From Nemopilema nomurai (taxonomy: Eukaryota > Cnidaria > Scyphozoa > Rhizostomeae > Rhizostomatidae): 64,000 nt of DNA. Shown piece by piece: positions 45,449 to 59,000 of this stretch (the stretch's first letter is position 1; every line of letters begins with the position of its first letter). The stretch spans positions 2,243,200 to 2,307,199 of the forward strand of contig ML133387.1 of the NCBI GenBank assembly GCA_003864495.1. The letters run 5' to 3'. Below the pieces are notes generated by a model. That model had not been told where the DNA came from. It searched no databases and saw only the letters and a program-made list of their open reading frames with translations. A program made the translations under genes and the position numbers.

Positions 45449-48400
45449 TTCCAGACTCTGCAACCGCACGATTTTGTAAGCAAGGCTTTGTTCTTGCTGT
45501 TCCAAAAAGGACATTCTAGTGGAGGAATAAGGAATATCGTGTAATGCTCAAGGTGTTGAAAGTAAGTAGCATGGACTCGAGCCTTGACGAAGCACCCTTC
45601 TTAATCAGATTTCTATCAGAGCACTTAGAGCCGTACCAATACACTGTTATCTCCTGGCAAATGATTCGACTTTCACTGAAGCTCTTCATAGGCTTTCAAG
45701 GACCTAGGCAGGGCACTGACGTCACATCTACCTTAATTCCAAAACAGTCGCGTGGATCTGCAGATGGAGCACATTCGCTAGTCCCTCTTGGCTAAAGTTA
45801 GCGCGGTGGCCTAAAGTCAAACCCAGGCAGCTGATGTTTAGGTTTAAACGGACATTATTTTGCATTTCGTCCAAGATACGTGTGGTTTCCTGCAGTGGTT
45901 TTGGTCGATTAGAGAAGCGAAGGCGGTTTGTGCAGGTAAACAAAGCAGCTAAGGAAAGCTAGATAGTGATTTCAGGTAGTGACAGCCTTAGTTTGCAAAA
46001 AAATCGGCACATACTCCACCCAATTTCCCCCGAATATGTAACTGTTGTTGTTACAATTGTAGTAACCAGAAAGAAGTCAACAACAATAACCATGTACATT
46101 TGTCTAGAAAAAGATTGTTGTAAGTAGAGGAGGAAGAGGCCATTAACTTCTAATCGAGAATTGTAAATATAGCCAAGTTTGACCGTGATAAGTGACAAGG
46201 TGTCTAGATTCAGAAATATTGTCAACGCCATTAATTAGATGACCAATAATGCATCTCTGACTTACAGCTGTCGGTTTAATTTCATAGTGTATCAAAGTAA
46301 ACATCATGGTACGACATAAGAGATGGATCTTCAACTGGTATATTTCACCCCCATATCAAATGATTGACAAATGACAAGATAAATTGGGACACGCTTCTAA
46401 GAATCTTTAGAATCTTCTTACAGAGAAAGTAGTTCCAAGTATCCATTTTATCGAGCTGTAACCTTGGATACCTGATGTTAGCCTGGACGAGGAGTAAAGA
46501 AGTTGCTCACTTGATATTGAACGAAAATGACTAGCATTGGCCTTGAACGACGTAACAGATCGATGACGTAAATGGTCATAGTTGCTCACTTGGTATAGAT
46601 GGTGAATCGATGAGAATGTAAGTATAGGAGGTGAGAATGTAAGTATATGTATCAATAACGTACAGGATTTTGTGTCTTCGTGCAAAATTCTAAGCTTAGG
46701 TATGTTACAGAGTATTCTGAACTCGAAAAAATCTAGCTTGCACTGCGCATGCCCAACTATACCGTATGCTTAACCGACTAAACGATTGACATTACTGAGT
46801 TATATGCCATGTCCAAAGACTTCCTCTCGAGTAGCAGCCTCGTTATTTATAGAAAAATCGGTAATTACGCATAGTGCAGAAAACCATACATAAATAAAAC
46901 GAGGGTTGTACCCCATGTTATAAGCATAGGTAGCCTGCTCAGGAAAAGTACAGCCACCAGTAGTCCCAGAATCCAATGGAGGAAAAAAAGACCCCAATAG
47001 ATTGCCACATGGGATTTCACCAATTGTGTAGCAGAGGCGTGTGCTTGGGCTGTGTCAAATGGGGTAGGTCCTTTAACATAGACAGCCAAAGGTTGGAATT
47101 TGCACGATAGCCGTAGCCAAACACTCATATCAAATAAAGAGAAACATCGAAGGCGTTGTAGTGTTGCGCAAAATGCACAGTTACTAGGAGTCACGAAGCG
47201 CTTCTACGCCAACCAAACATTGCGTTAAAGTCAAGCTACAACAGGCAACAGTACTGGCCTTATTCGAGGCCCTTCAGTTGCCTGTTTTTTCAGCTCTAAA
47301 TAACATTTCACTTACTTGCTGTTGACCATACATTGACAGCACTTACTTGCAAACACATAAACCATTCGCAAGAAATACGAGTGGGGAAGCATAGACTCTA
47401 TACTCACTTGTCGGTGTTGTGTCTGTTATGCCGAGATAACTGGGCTGCCGAACACTCAGATGTGCCACTCAAGCTGCTAGCATGCACAGGCCAAATGAAC
47501 GGTAGTCAATGCGTAGAGGGAGCCGTCGATGGCCAATCTGTTCTCCTTTCTATGAGCCGTGCAGTAGAAATGAGAAGATGCTTCACAACATGGAAGTAAC
47601 AGACATTCTTTTGCCTTTGGCAGCACAGTATTGTTAGCAGTCTCGACGATAACGGTTCGTGAATGAAAGTCACATGACAACAATGTTGTTACTAGTGAGC
47701 CCGTTGATTGGTCACTTGTGACCGTCTGTAATGCATATTATGCATGAAGTTACTGAGAATTGTCTTTAAATAATTCGGATGGGTAGATAAAACTCCGCAT
47801 TGTATAAGCTAAGAACCACAATAGAATAGTGAGCTTGAAATCGGATTATGTGACAATGCAGGGAATTTGATGGACACAGGGTACCAAGAATGGACTCTAT
47901 TAAGGTGTGGCTTCTCCACTATAACCTGACATCGTTATGCATGGCACATCGGCTAGACGGACCCAAGACGCGAGGAAAATTCAGAATAACTTCACTTCTT
48001 GTCGTCATGGCCACTGGAAATTCAAAACCGAAACGGTAATTGATTTGTGGGAAAGTGAAAGCCCGCATTTCCCACTTTATGCAAAATGAAGTTTTCAAGT
48101 GCTTAAAATTAAATCATCCTTGAAAATAGCTAAACATGAAAACATATTCTTTTCTGGATTCTGAAATAAGTAACCAATGCCAATTAGCCTTGCGGCCATC
48201 ACACCAATCTGGTCTAAGATCTTTTTCCAGGCAGGCAGCTTAGCTTTCAAACAATTTTTCGTCTAACACCGTCTAGATGTGCCCTTCTTGGTCCCTACAG
48301 TCAGATTGGAAATGTTTTAAAATTGTCTTCAGTTTTCAGAGTTATTTAGAAAAATTTCTTTGCGACAATTTTACAAGCACATCAGAAGGACTCAACGCCG

Positions 48401-48849
48401 CTGCGGCTCGGCCTAGGTTCCTTCGCAAGGTCCGAACTGGAAGCGCCCATTCATTCTGCACCGAACCACAATACTCCTCGAATTGTCAGTCCAAGGCCCT
48501 TATAGTTAAGGCTATTAGTAAATATTATCCACCCTGCTTGTTTTGGGACTAGAAACAGAATCCAAAAGCCCCAATATGTATTGTCAGTTTGGAATTTTGG
48601 CATCATCTAACTAGTAACAAAAGAAAAACTCCAATTGTTGTGTTTTGGATCTTTTACAAGACATTTAAGGGTTGGGTAGTCAGCAGTAATCACAAAAAAC
48701 AATATACGCCTGCTAAAAAATTAAGAAACAATTTTTGGTGTATTCTCATTTAAAGGATCGAACTTCTGGAGACATGTGCAGTCTTTAATCAGCCTTTGCA
48801 GCACCATACTCCTTGAAAACAAAGTGACACCAAAGCTGCTGCTACTTAC
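45449..48849. other. Unresolved 3' side of the LDLa/FnIII gene
   Basis: The upstream gene (minus) has a phase-2 donor at 48,849, so at least one more exon must lie here or further left. One phase-compatible candidate is 46,103-45,959: acceptor CTTTTTCTAG, a hydrophobic stretch MVIVVDFFLVTTIV, then a stop. It is too weak to accept. No other gene was seen. Confidence 0.4.
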
Positions 48850-49559
48850 TTCTTGAAATCTTCTCCCAATCGCCGCGTCTTCATCGAAAGGCGAATCTTT
48901 TTGCTTGGATCACAATTGTCACCTGTACTGCGAATTTGAAAATCATACACCACACCTTGGCGCAGAGAATTGATTGTGACGGTATTGAAGTCGCGATTCT
49001 TCTGGTTCTTAACAAGGATTTCTGACTGTTCCGGGTCATCTGCACTTTTGAATGACACTTGGTAGTTTTCACTGTCACCCCTGGGGTCAATGCGAGACCA
49101 AAAAAGAGAAACACTACCCGGTGCATCTGAGACCGAGGCATAACCTTGAGAAGGCCCACGAATCCACTCGTGGCTCTCTTTGGACCATCTCCCATCTGAA
49201 CTTTGCAAGGACATTCCAAAATGATACCACAAAAGGGGTTGGATACGAACAGTCCCTTCACTAAAGTCTGCAGGTAGTAGCTGGATCTTTTCCCCTTTGA
49301 GAGGCAGTGATTTTCTCGCATTTCTGCCAAAACGAAGTACATAGGCCTTTGCGTTACCATGACTACTGACTTTTAGGTTGACTTCGTGATAAAGCGAGCC
49401 ATCAACAAGGCTGACATTGAACTGCGGAGGCTGCACGGGCGCTTTTGCTATGGTTACAAATATCGGCCCTATTACATCACCATAGCCAAAAACACCAAAT
49501 GATTGGATGGTGATTTCGTACGTTGTCGCCTCTTTGATACCTTTTGTCAAGATGACGAC
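48850..49559 (-). CDS. LDLa/FnIII gene exon 5: FnIII 2 end, 3 and 4
   Basis: A 710-bp exon, phase 0 to 2. It completes FnIII 2 ([17 protein letters not shown]). FnIII 3 ([37 protein letters not shown]) and FnIII 4 ([33 protein letters not shown]) follow. The donor at 48,849 is strong. Confidence 0.85.
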
Positions 49560-52500
49560 CTACAAAAAGAGATTTGCTAATGACAAAGGAGCAGTGAAGA
49601 AAATGATGTAACAGTTTAGTAATGATACAAAATCGGCAATTCAAAATCATATAAAATAACATATAATGATTGAAATCGAAGAAAGATTTGTTTCACAATA
49701 GAAATGCATTCAAAATAAATAAGAAGCAAGTTCAACCATTTTTGGATTCCTGCCCCTAGCTTAGATGGGACACGCAAATTCTTCCATGAGATTTTCAAGT
49801 GTGCTTAAACACTGTAACAAGGTTCAGGAAGCAAAGGGCGCGTGACAATACTTTATTCAACTGCATCAAATGAAGCTTAAAATCGCATAAAAATTATCTC
49901 AAATCATAATGTTTCCGTCATTAGTAGTGTTGAGATTTCTTTTATGATAACGTAATGATTTGTGCAATACTCGTTAATGTTAACTCAAATGAATTGCACA
50001 TAGAAACATTTTTAAATCAAATTGGAATATTTCCTCCTGTGGTATACTGATAGTATTTAAGAATGAGAATGTATCAACTGACAGTACGAAATGTAATGCA
50101 TGGAGTTTGTCATTCGGATTCGATTTAACTTTTTATAGGCCTATCAACTGGAGAGCGAACCGTTTCGGATATACCTACTCACCATAATAGAGGATAAAAC
50201 TAGAACTTAAAATAAAATCACAGTGCCATCGATTTTACTTTACTCGTTATTTTGTAATTTGCTAGGGGCGGACAAACCAAAATAAGCAATAAGTTTTGTT
50301 GCGTTAAAAAATGTTGAGGTTTTGGGGCTTTAATGTATTTTATAGTACAAATATATTAAGTTTATAATAGTTTCGTTGATTTTTAAAATTTGCAAAACAT
50401 CTCTTAAAGTGAGGTTATATTGTAAATAAAGCGATCCAAGGAGGTGCTGCGACTTGAGAACTCTTACTTTCATAATTTCTTTGCAATAACACGAATTAAG
50501 GCTTTTGGAAGACTGGCACGCGGAATTCGGAGCATGCGCTATTGGCAATGACACATGTGTCATTTTCATAAATTTGAGCCTGCTTCTGAACAGAGCTCAT
50601 CAAGTTTAGAGCAGTAGGTGATTTTTAACCTTAGGCCCGCCCCCTAGCCCTGTCTCCAAACCCCATTTCTAAACCTCGTTTTTTTACATAGGTGTGATTG
50701 AAAAAGAACGTCTGTAGAAATCCCCTTTGAGTTACAAGCTTGGGACAACGAGACTGTTCAATGAGACCTGCAGGGGGTTGAATGTGGAGACTCCCGAAGC
50801 CCACGACCGCTCGAGGAACCTAAAGAAAAATTAGACATTGCTTTATCTAATGCGGGTATGCCTTTGTAGGTGCTCTTCCCCCCAATGCTCATCTTTTACC
50901 ATTTTCTACCAACCACATGACAAACGACCAACGGCAGTTTCATTCCCCTTAACAGTGTTAGGAAACATACTAGACACCCAAGTTTTTAAAATATGGAATA
51001 CGAAATCTCTGTGAATGAAAACTACTGCCTAGTCGAAAGGGGGAGAAGAAAAAAGCTTGTAGAAAAATGCTATCGGTTTTTAAGAGTTGAAAAATGTATG
51101 ACAAAGCCAAGTAAAGCCAACAATAAATCCACCTTTTTTTCTCCTACAACTGATACTGTGTATTCTTTCGAATCCTTCCCATTCTTTGCTTTATATTTGA
51201 TGAAATACCCGAAAACTGGTGACGTATCTCTTTTTGTCAACGAAAGCTTGATTCCTTTTGAGCCCAACGGTTCACCCTTCAGCAGTGTCTCTTGCTCTGA
51301 ATAGAAATGGAAAGGTTCAAAGAAATGGAAAGTAAAATGAAGAAGCAGTGGCAAAATATTCTCCTATCACGAGTCAGACTTCCTTCTCTAAAGAATTTTT
51401 ACATAAGAATTCAATAGTATTTCTGCAAATGAATAAGAACAAATGAATAAGCAATGATATGAGAACAATTATGCTGGCAATGTGTCAAAAAGTAATATTT
51501 AATTCCAAAAACACCAAATACGAATTTTTTACATAAACAAACGCTGTATTGGAAATGCGTAAAGACCAATCTGCTTGTGTTTGAAACTGATAAATTCTTC
51601 GAGTTTATTGATCAATAGATGTGTTAATCTTAAAACAAGACTCGATTAAATTATCTGCTTAGTTTAAGAAGATTCAAATGAAAATCTTGGGCGTTTTTTG
51701 AACTTTTCAAATCTTCATTAGTTGTGAAAAAAGGACTGGAGTCCACAGATAGTCGACGCGTGTTCAACATTAGAAGCTCTACGCATTGGTTCTGCAAATA
51801 AAACTTCTGCTCTGTCAGAAAACAACCATTCATAAGAATAACAATGCACTTTTTACAGGAACAATGCTGTGAAAGAGCTGTAGTTCTGCCAACATCAAAT
51901 ATATCGTAGTCAAGGGGTAGCCCCATTCCCCATTACCCCGTCACCTATAGACAGGTGAGTCGCCTGTTCACCAGCCTCGTCTCCACCCTGCCTGCCAACC
52001 CTCTTTTGAGCATCTGAAAACTCTCTACTTTTAGCACTTATCAAATCCTCACATACATACCACCGACGTCTAATGTCAAAAGCTTTGGTAATAGAAACAT
52101 TCAAGAAGGCGTTCTCGTATGTACCACGTGGTGGGGAGTTTCTCAGTAAGCAGGGCATGGTCGGTAAATTTTGCAGATGGTCGGTAAATGTTATGGATTT
52201 TTGGCAGATGCATATCTTGACTTTCTTTAGTTTACATAACCGAAAAAATAAGTTATACACGATAGCAAGTGTTGAATTTTGTCGGTAAATTTATTCGCTT
52301 AACACACCCCAACACTTGTCAATGTGCAGCTAAGCTTCCGTGAAAAGTGCATATCGCTTTCTTCCAATTGATAGCGCAGTCCTCAAGTATTCAAGTATTA
52401 TCACCGAGTTGACAATAGAAAACATTGCAAAGCTAACAAGCACAACAGGAAGTAATACAAAAGGCAAAATCTTACTTTGGACCTTTTCGACAGCTTGCAC

Positions 52501-55500
52501 CAAAACTGGGTCTTGTGGCCCTGGCCCAGCCTGTTCACGCGAATCGTGAACTCGTAGAGCCCGCTGGTTCCAGCCGTTGATGACGTAGGACCGCATGTGT
52601 CCTGCGAGCTGGACTTGGTTGTATGCAGCATCTGGCAACTTTCTAAAAATGAGTGAGAACGATTCGACTGGCGGAGAGTTTACGAAGCGATTTGGGAACC
52701 ACGTGACAACCAATGAGCTGGAATCTTCCGGGCGGATCTTGATGGTCGTGATTTTTGCAGGAACTAGAAGGGGGACAAATGCCTGGCTATATCAGAATAA
52801 ACGTAATAGGAAATCGAAATGAAAATATTCTCAAAATATAGAAATAAACTAAAACTATCAACAATGGTCATTACATAATTTCTGTAACGAGGATTATATT
52901 TTCTAAACCATATTCCCTGGTTCTGATTGCCAATCTATTCATACTTTTTAATGCCTAATAAACGGGGAGGGTCGGAACAAGCGGGGGAGGAGGGTTGAGG
53001 TCGGCACTCTGTGAAATATCTTATAAGTGGGGGTGGGCTGGACAGGCCCGCAAAATTATGGAATGAAAGTCTAGCAGAACGCAGGTATGAAAGCTTGCAG
53101 AGATTGAGAGAAAATCGACAAATTAACAAGTGGGGGTCCGCTAATTCGACACCTAAGATTAGCCCTTTGCCCTACCGCTGCAAAGGTGCACAAGAAATCA
53201 ACTGAGAAATACAAAAGTTTGCCTGAGCTTACGTTCATTCTGACACAGGTTTTCGTCGGAGCCATCGCTGCAGTCCTGCCGGTCATTGCATCGCCAGTCG
53301 GTGGGAATGCATTTGCCCGTCGAACATTGGAACTCGAACACCGTACACACCGAAGCTGTCAACGAAAACCAAGGCCAGGAAGCATGAAACAACGGCGAAG
53401 AATAGAGATGAAAATTGTGAACTAATCGCATAATACGGTATTTCAAAGCATTAATGCCACTTGACTTACTTTGGTAATGTGACATTAAGGATGTTATCAT
53501 AAGTGCCTTTTCGAGCACAGTGTCTGCCAAAAGTCCTTAGAACACCTCAATATTCTCTCTTGTTTTTGCATTTTACATTTATTTTGGGTGCTAATGGCTG
53601 TTAACCCCCTCACCCCCCCCCCCCCCCCCCAAAACAATGTTGGTGACAAAGTACAGGGTCAGTGAGTGTGGGATACAAGGCTGGATGCAAAAATGTCGCT
53701 TCGCTTGGCAGCGGACAGCACTGCTGGTAGGATGGGGGGATGCGGGTTGTCAAATGTCTCCTTTGTCAATCTTTCCACGAGCTCTCTTGACTTTTCCTGT
53801 TTTTGCAAATCATTCTTCGAAATGACCTCTCTTCAGCTGTCTAACTTTGCCATCCGACAAGCAGGGGATTACGCTCTATTTAACTTTGATTTTTCTCAAA
53901 GATTTTTCTTTTATTTTTTACTTTTTTACGATTACTACAGTCTCTTCTTGTAGAACCAGGCAAACCCCTTACAAATTATCTGGGGATTAAAAATAAGTGA
54001 TTTGTATTCGTAGCTTAAGTTGACATGAAAATTGCTACATTCATCATAATGACGGTCAAAGCCCTTATTTCTATGCACTTGACACATATTCACTGTTAAC
54101 ATTGATGAGACGTAAAAGATCTGGAACCACGTCATTCGTTAATGGATTACAACAATGCAGCGCCTTCACCTGAGAAAACTCCAGTCGAGTACTTTTCTAT
54201 TCATGAATTCCACATTCTTTAATAACGAATTAATGAATACCAAGCCTGGTTTCTGTGCACCTTTTACCAAATGACGTCACATCTTCAACAGGCAAAGCTT
54301 GGTCGGTTCTAAGCTTCGTTACAACTTCTCTACAGGCTTACTTTTTCATTCTCTGTTCTTTATAAATCCTTGTACTTTTTCATATAAAACTTTATAGTTC
54401 ACATATATCAAATATCTCTCATGCCATAATAAGATCTCAAATTTCCTCGAAACTTGCAGAACTTTTCTTTAATTTTGCCTAGCGAACCCTATTCTAAAAA
54501 AGCTACATAAAAATTTATCCGCAGATTGTAGTGATAAAATCTCCGACTTCTTTTTTCCATTCATAGTTGTAACTCAAAAATAAGGAACGTGACCAACAAA
54601 TAATCCGATACAGTCAAAATCCTGTACCACATTGTTTCATGGCAATCTTTCTAAGGGTTGCGAAAATTCTTCAGTCTCTGCCAAAAAGGCTTGAAATACT
54701 TGCTCTATCTTTCATTTTGCACAAGCTGCAAATCCTTTAGCCTCTTATACAGTGTTGTGTAGTCCGAAATTAATAATTACAGTAAGCAATTAATTCTTAC
54801 ATAGCCGTGGATTTCAGCGAAGAACCAAAGTTGTTTTATGAGGAGGAGTTCCCAAGAAGACACGGAAACAATATTTGGCGGAGTTTGTACGTCTCTCTTG
54901 CTATGGCAGCGGAAAATGGTGCAGTTAAATGAGTCTTCTTTATCCTGCTAACGGAAATCACGTGAGCTACCAATTAGGATTCAGTATCTATATTTCGCAA
55001 GTTTGTTAATAAGAGGTCTTTGAGATGATTGGAATGGAATAGCAAAAAGATTTCCAAAGGGGGAGTAGGATATAACAGGACCAATCATATAGTTATATGA
55101 AATCACGTGACCTGTCAATTAGGACTGAGTTTATATAAATATATCAAGAGATTGTTAATAAGAGATGGTTTTTTGGATGATTGGAATGGACGAGCAAGTG
55201 GTCTCTTTCTTTGCCAACGCCTTACCATTACGACCTTTCACACGACTTCTACATTTCGTCTGCTCTATGCGTAGTCGAATACTTCCGGCATGCCGGCATG
55301 TTACTTTGGAGAAGCAACAACAATGGACTGGCCTAGCTAAATCCATTCTCTGCATAGGATTACAGGGAACGTCTTTTCGCCATGATTTCAAACTTTTAGT
55401 ACCAACATACATAATGTTTCTTGTTGCAAAACACTACCAGGGATTCTAAAGTAACATAACAAACAGTTCTACAACAACTTTGTATGCTGATACAGGTCAG

Positions 55501-55646
55501 GTCAGGAAGGTGTCAACATAAACTGATTCGAACAACTAATGGGACTTACACGAATCTGCCTGTGAGAAGGTGGAAATGGCCAGGATGAGTGATAGATGTA
55601 CCAGAGAGGCGAGCATCTCGACAGAGCGCCTGCGACCGGGATTCAT
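48850..55646 (-). CDS. LDLa + FnIII receptor-like protein, 3' end missing
   Basis: Five phase-matched exons (55,646-55,550; 53,355-53,233; 52,763-52,476; 51,296-51,133; 49,559-48,850) encode a signal peptide, one complete LDLa ([10 protein letters not shown]) and at least four fibronectin-III-like beta-sandwich domains. FnIII 1 is one phase 1-1 exon. FnIII 2 is split by a phase-0 intron. FnIII 3 and 4 share exon 5. The readable protein is about 460 residues. Exon 5 ends at a strong donor (AAGAA|GTAAGT), so membrane helix and tail exons are expected but were not found. LDLa followed by FnIII resembles the C-terminal ectodomain of sortilin-related receptors (SORL1), but no VPS10 or propeller precedes it here. 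It is probably a cell-surface or secreted binding protein. Function unknown. Confidence 0.85.
51133..51296 (-). CDS. LDLa/FnIII gene exon 4: FnIII 2, first part
   Basis: A 164-bp exon, phase 1 to 0. Acceptor [27 protein letters not shown] and [11 protein letters not shown]. The donor AAG|GTGGAT is only moderate, but phase and fold continuity into exon 5 ([16 protein letters not shown]) support it. Confidence 0.75.
52476..52763 (-). CDS. LDLa/FnIII gene exon 3: FnIII 1
   Basis: A 288-bp phase 1-1 exon. [26 protein letters not shown] and the AGPGPQD turn fit an FnIII sandwich. Donor CAAA|GTAAGA. Confidence 0.85.
53233..53355 (-). CDS. LDLa/FnIII gene exon 2: LDLa
   Basis: A 123-bp phase 1-1 exon with [31 protein letters not shown]. 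Six cysteines and the calcium-binding acidic motif. Acceptor GTTGACAG|CT, donor AAC|GTAAGC. Confidence 0.93.
53613..53630. repeat. Poly-C run
   Basis: Eighteen C residues within intron 1 of the LDLa/FnIII gene. Confidence 0.95.
54953..55195. repeat. Diverged ~145-bp duplication in intron
   Basis: AAATCACGTGA, CCAATTAGGA-like, GTTAATAAGAG and GATGATTGGAATGGA recur in order, offset by about 145 bp (54,955 and 55,100). It lies in intron 1 of the LDLa/FnIII gene. Confidence 0.8.
55550..55646 (-). CDS. LDLa/FnIII gene exon 1: signal peptide
   Basis: [11 protein letters not shown] then hydrophobic [19 protein letters not shown]. It ends in phase 1 at donor CGT|GTAAGT, which joins exactly to the LDLa exon (forming a serine). 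Confidence 0.83.
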
Positions 55647-56020
55647 TTCGTTTCTCGCTCTTCAACTGGTTTCAAATGACGCCAAACCGCATGTTGACCC
55701 AAGCATCCTGTGAAGGGCATGGTTCTCTTTCCTCTTAATTGTCAACAGCTTTCAAGACTCGGACAACGACAACCTCAAGCTGGAAGGTGCCATAGAACAA
55801 CCGTTGTGCTTTAATTTGGCCAAACTGAACGCAAAGTTGGCATTTGTTTTATGCACATCACCTAACAGCCGGCGATTTGTATTTGAAAGTGGGGGGAGGG
55901 AGGGGGGTGGGCTGGTGTTGCCAAAATGTGAAAATTTTAGCCAACCATAGATACTTTGGTAATAATAAAATCACAGTCAGGGCCTAACTAAGCAAAAAGA
56001 ATTACACAATATTTGACCTC

Positions 56021-56086
<66 letters not shown>

Positions 56087-59000
56087 ATATGTATTTCTAC
56101 ATGGCATTCCAACGCATTTTTCTCTTCAAAAACGTGGGGTGGCATGGTCCCCGGTTTTCCCGGCCCGGTACCTACGCCCGAAAGGTTCTTGGACGCTCAA
56201 ATTTCAGTCATAATTTTGTCAAAAACTGAAATCCCCCCAAACGTTCTTTTTCAAAAAAAAATTCTAGTTTAAATTCTTAAAAACTCTTAGAGAAACCAAA
56301 AACAAAGTAAGTTATTCTATTTTACGAAAATTGAAATAAAATTGCTATAAACAAATGACTCGAGTATGTTTACGGTTTTACCAGGGAATATTTAGCGATT
56401 GCTCTGGCCCTGGGCCCAAGTTGACAGGCGCATTAATTTACTGTCAAAATTTTATTTCATGCTACTAAATTCATCAGCACCACTTATAAAGCTTTCCTCA
56501 AGGCTTTTAAAATTGAAAATCTTAGGGCCTGGGCCTTGAGTAAATACGTCACTGGGAGAAATCAACCTGACTTCATTGGATGCCCCGTCCTGTCTGTTAG
56601 CCTTTTCTTAGCCTTGTGTTTATTTGTTGTCTGACTTCCTTAAGTTTCGACTCTGAAGAGCACCAATATGTATAGTTTAGATTAGTAGCCACCAACTGCT
56701 ATGATGACATCGATATTTTTTGTCCATCAAGAGAAGGGTGGTTCTCTTTATCATGTCAAGTGTTAAAAATTGATAAAATGTTGACGATAAATGCCAAAGC
56801 CCATTAAATGCCTTCAGACTTCTATTTTGTAGTCGCCTCAGAAAGCGGACATGGGTGCCAAACGGGTGAAAAGTTTTTATTGCTCATTTCAATAAAATTA
56901 TGAACGTGATTGTGAAGAGCTTCCGAGCACTCTGCCTTGCTTCAAGGGGTAAAAACCCCGTTGAGACTTTGGCGGGAAAGGCACCACTTACACTCTGACA
57001 TTTATAAGCTGCGATTTCCTTATGCGTTTTTGTATAAAAGTATTGCCACCAGAAATCGCAATTTCTCTCGTACTGAAAACAAATAAGTAAGAAAAATCTT
57101 CACATCGAGATTCTTGAGGGAACCACTAAAATAAATAGTGCAAAGAAAATAAAATGCTTTTCTTTTCTGCCAATCATTGTACCCCAATAGTGTGAACTGC
57201 AGCTGTAAACGAACGAAAAAGGTATCGTTTCGTAAAATTTCCTGGTGACGGAGCAAAGAGCAAGGCCAGGTTTGACAATACTATAAAAAGTAGAACGAGG
57301 ATTTGTTCTCTGCATTTTGCAAAAAAATCTATTTGAATATCTTCTGCCCTGCCCAGCCATCTCCTTGAAGTTGAAAGCAGCTTTCACCTGATACACTTTA
57401 AACAAAACTATGTCTAGTTCAGTCACTTTAACTAGAGGAAGGTAGAAAGGAAAGCACAACACATAAAGCCTAACAGTAAAGCACTCTTTGTTTTCATACG
57501 ATGCAATACTTCACCCTTTTAACTTCTACCTCACCATGTCTCGTGAAAGCACAGAGGACTGTTCCCAGCATCCTAAAGTCAGAATTTTTGGACCAAAACA
57601 AATGATTCTGAGCAAGAAACACACTACTTTCAAGTTTACATATAGAATGGACAGTATGATTTTCGTGTCTCTATTCCTTCAATGACTTCTTGATTCGATG
57701 ATCAGTCTTTGGTTGCGGGAAAAGTGACGGTATAAAATAGAAACCCGCAAAACAAAGCCATTTTCAATCACTCTGAGCAATTAAAAACATCTCGAAGCCT
57801 AAATGGAAGCAAATTGCAAAAACTCACAGCTTCCTTAAACTCGATAATTGTTAAACGTAATGCTCTTCGGTTATGACTTTTGGAGGCCCTTCTTTCCTCA
57901 ATTAATTTTCCCACCAACACGCTCCAATATTGGGAGAATCGAAAGCTCTTCCCGACCATAGATAGCTGAAACGTAAATGGAGACTTTCGACGATCGCTTC
58001 TTGCTTTTTAACGAGACGTTTCTTGTTAATTCTTTATTCGAAAAAGATACTGACGTGATTCGTAAATTCTAAACTAAACACTCATGAACAATGAAGCATT
58101 CTGAGCATTCTTCATTTCCCTACACAGAATTCACAAGGTTTTTGAATAATTTACGAATACGCCTAATGGAAGAATAGAAATGTTGAACTAAGAGATATTT
58201 GTAGAATCTGATTATCAGAGAGGCTAAAAGAGAAGGAATATTTGGAAAGTATAGTTTTTAATGAGCCATAATGTCAGTCGGCAGAAAAAATAATAGAAAA
58301 CTAAATAAGAAATGAGTATAGTTACCTTCATCTTATTTAGATAATAGCATTTGTGTATTGAAGATTGATGAGTTATTTTTCCGACTAAAAACGTTCTTGA
58401 ACTGATTTACACGGGAAGAACTTTTTCATGCAAAGCAAAATTTTCGCTGCGAGTGTGCGAAGAAATAAGCGCAGAAGAAGAAATTGGAAAGTTAGCATCG
58501 AATTGGCAGGGAATAATTCGCAGCAAAAAAATGAGAAACCGTTTCGGTCTTTCTGTGCGAAATTGTTGGCCGTGTAAAAAACCAGTTAGAACAGAGTTGA
58601 CGACCAGCCACGTGAAATTAGGTGAAGACATGGTAAAGGAAGGAATAGACATATCATTGCAGTGCAATTTTATAGGGGATATTCCAATATGAATACTCCC
58701 CTTCTGCAGCCGTTGTTAGTGAATTGTTCGAGCCTTGTAACGCTCTCTTTGTATTTTTACCAACATCAATCTTCGAAAAGACGGCATTTTTCTCTGCATT
58801 ATTCGTGGCGAATTTGCACAAGAAATACTGCAAGTGGAAATTGGCCTTTGAATTTGCAGCGAATTCGGAGGTCGCGCAAAAAGTTGGTCTCATGTAAATC
58901 AGGTTTTATTGTGTGTTTTTACAAATTTCGTGAAAAAAAATCACGATGGAGACTGAATAGTCCAAAATCTTTTCCATTATGATGGTACGTGAAGTAAGAG

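Noticed and set aside
45959..46103. Membrane exon candidate for the LDLa/FnIII gene
   Set aside because: Phase and acceptor fit, but the helix holds an Asp and such an open frame is expected by chance in T-rich sequence. Kept only as a possibility.
46865..47194. Minus frame with two hydrophobic segments as the membrane exon of the LDLa/FnIII gene
   Set aside because: A phase-compatible but poor acceptor and an atypical extracellular part. No receptor-tail features.
50262..50645. CTAGGGGCGG...CCGCCCCCTAG inverted ends as a third hAT-like element
   Set aside because: Only about 10 bp match, with no flanking duplication.
56013..56213. 66-residue frame beginning in CTTT repeats
   Set aside because: FLSF repeats are the translation of the microsatellite.
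58407..58982. Overlapping frames on both strands with protein-like composition
   Set aside because: No recognisable domain and stops limit each frame. Ends share only a weak inverted CGCTGCGA-like motif, so neither a gene nor a transposon is supported.
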